The notes under the pieces: model-generated
What the model was told of the DNA's origin: nothing
Databases searched by the model: none
The model's input: the letters and a program-made list of their open reading frames with translations, nothing else
Translations under genes and position numbers: made by a program
In this document: positions 63,107-64,000 of the stretch, piece after piece
Layout: each line of letters opens with the position of its first letter
Numbering within the stretch: the stretch's first letter is position 1
Assembly: GCF_022012395.1 (NCBI RefSeq)
Contig: NZ_JAKLTQ010000002.1
Span: 186,001 to 250,000 of the forward strand
DNA: 64,000 bases
From: Arthrobacter hankyongi
Lineage (GTDB): Bacteria > Actinomycetota > Actinomycetes > Actinomycetales > Micrococcaceae
Direction: 5' to 3'

Positions 63107-64000
63107 ATGACCGTCGACAACGACCACCGCGTCGCCCCGGCGTCCCTGTCCGATGAACTCAAGGTCGCCAACTGGCTTCTGACCAACGCGGTGGAGACCC
63201 TGCAGTGCTCCGTGGTGCCCGCCCTAGAGAGCGCGGGGCAGCGGCTGCCCGCGGCCCATGCCTCACGCAGCGCCCACATCCTGGCCTGGCTGTCCGAACG
63301 GCTTGGAAACCTGTCCGCGGACCCCGAGGCCTATGCGGGCGTGCACGACCTGGCCGGGGAAATCGCCCAGATGGGGGCCAGCGCCGACCGGGTCTTGGAA
63401 CTGCTCAACCCGCCAAGCCCGGACACCGTGTCCCGGGCCGCGATCGACGTCGCCGGCCTCGAAGCCTACCTGCGCTCCGACCCCTTGGCCGGCCCCGATG
63501 TATGCCTCGGCGACGTGGTGCAGCTGCCCGGCGGCCGGTCCAAAACCACCCTGGCCCTGACCCTTCACGACGCTGCCGGCTACCCGCGCGAGGTCATTAT
63601 GCGCAAGGACCAGGAAACCAAGATGAACGGCACCTCCGTGGTGGCCGAAGCAGGGCTGCTGGAACGGCTCCACCGGGCCGGACTGAAGGTTCCCAAGCCG
63701 CTGCGCTTGGAGACCGATCCGGGCCGCCTTGGCTCGGCGTTCCTGATCATGGAGCGGCTGCGCGGCACTACGGCCGGGGACGTTTTCGAACCCCCCGCCA
63801 ATGAAGGCCTGGCCCTGCAGCTGGCCGAGCAGGTGGGCCTGCTGCACGCGATCGGGGTGGAGGACGTCGCCGACGATCCGTTCCTGGCCGGTAAGGACCT
63901 GACCTCGGAACAGCTGAAGGCCCAGCTGGCGGAATTCCGGCAAACCGTGGAACAGTACAGCGCACCGTATGCCAGCGTGCTGGGCGCGCTGGACTGGCTC
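63107..64000 (+). CDS. APH-fold small-molecule kinase, copy 2 (3' end beyond the window)
   Basis: 298 residues seen; open at the window edge. AGGAGG precedes the ATG. As in copy 1 a helical N-terminal domain (residues 1-115) comes before the kinase, whose ATP loop region reads GGRSKTTLALTL and whose Lys is in EVIMRKDQETKM. EAGLLERLHRAGLKVPKPLR is the helix and strand that follow. The catalytic HGD loop lies beyond the window. It pairs with the lipocalin-like gene before it. Confidence 0.85.
   Translation, partial: MTVDNDHRVAPASLSDELKVANWLLTNAVETLQCSVVPALESAGQRLPAAHASRSAHILAWLSERLGNLSADPEAYAGVHDLAGEIAQMGASADRVLELLNPPSPDTVSRAAIDVAGLEAYLRSDPLAGPDVCLGDVVQLPGGRSKTTLALTLHDAAGYPREVIMRKDQETKMNGTSVVAEAGLLERLHRAGLKVPKPLRLETDPGRLGSAFLIMERLRGTTAGDVFEPPANEGLALQLAEQVGLLHAIGVEDVADDPFLAGKDLTSEQLKAQLAEFRQTVEQYSAPYASVLGALDWL

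Overview
The window reads as high-GC actinobacterial chromosome, most likely an Arthrobacter-type member of the Micrococcaceae. This is an inference from codon usage, GTG/TTG starts with strong AGGAGG-type ribosome sites, TAGGCT-like -10 boxes and the gene families present. No rRNA, tRNA, CRISPR array or plasmid origin was seen. About 62 genes or gene remnants are listed; the first and last genes run off the window.

Left part (1-27.8 kb): an acyl-CoA catabolic region. It opens with a TetR-controlled pair of flavin monooxygenases. A decayed IS256-type transposase and a low-GC orphan with three Dabb-like repeats follow. Next comes a leftward operon for branched-chain acyl-CoA oxidation: two-subunit acyl-CoA dehydrogenase, alpha-methylacyl-CoA racemase, SCP-x-like thiolase and its DUF35 zinc-ribbon partner. 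Beside it are a MaoC hydratase, an SDR, a flavin dehydrogenase/monooxygenase, an HSL-type esterase, an acyl-CoA ligase, a thiolase and a crotonase. A rightward operon then encodes electron transfer flavoprotein (etfBA), a membrane b-cytochrome-like protein and the distal valine pathway from isobutyryl-CoA to propionyl-CoA. A shared AT-rich element lies upstream of three of these units.

Middle part (28-41 kb): unlinked housekeeping or accessory genes (NAD(P)-binding epimerase, TPM-domain membrane protein, DHA2 exporter, SsuE-like reductase, DUF429 protein, aldo/keto reductase, lipid kinase, GABA-type permease) with two transporter/enzyme pseudogenes.

Right part (40.6-64 kb): the most interesting section. 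A second etfBA plus b-cytochrome operon (with a tyrosine phosphatase and an HtaA-domain protein), two divergent DctP-type lipoproteins with a 7Fe ferredoxin, a Rieske oxygenase followed by 2-oxoacid:ferredoxin oxidoreductase KorAB, and a long rightward operon (aldehyde dehydrogenase, SDR, P450, two lipocalin-like proteins, two APH-type kinases, epoxide hydrolase, alcohol dehydrogenase). All five transcription units carry the same palindrome, TACGA-N4-TCGTA or close to it, in the same place: its last TA is the first TA of a predicted -10 box. The region therefore looks like one regulon for oxygenase-initiated breakdown of an unknown, probably alicyclic or isoprenoid compound. Electron supply (ferredoxin from KorAB; ETF into the membrane) appears to be encoded with it, while the regulator, a ferredoxin reductase and the transporter membrane subunits are not in the window.
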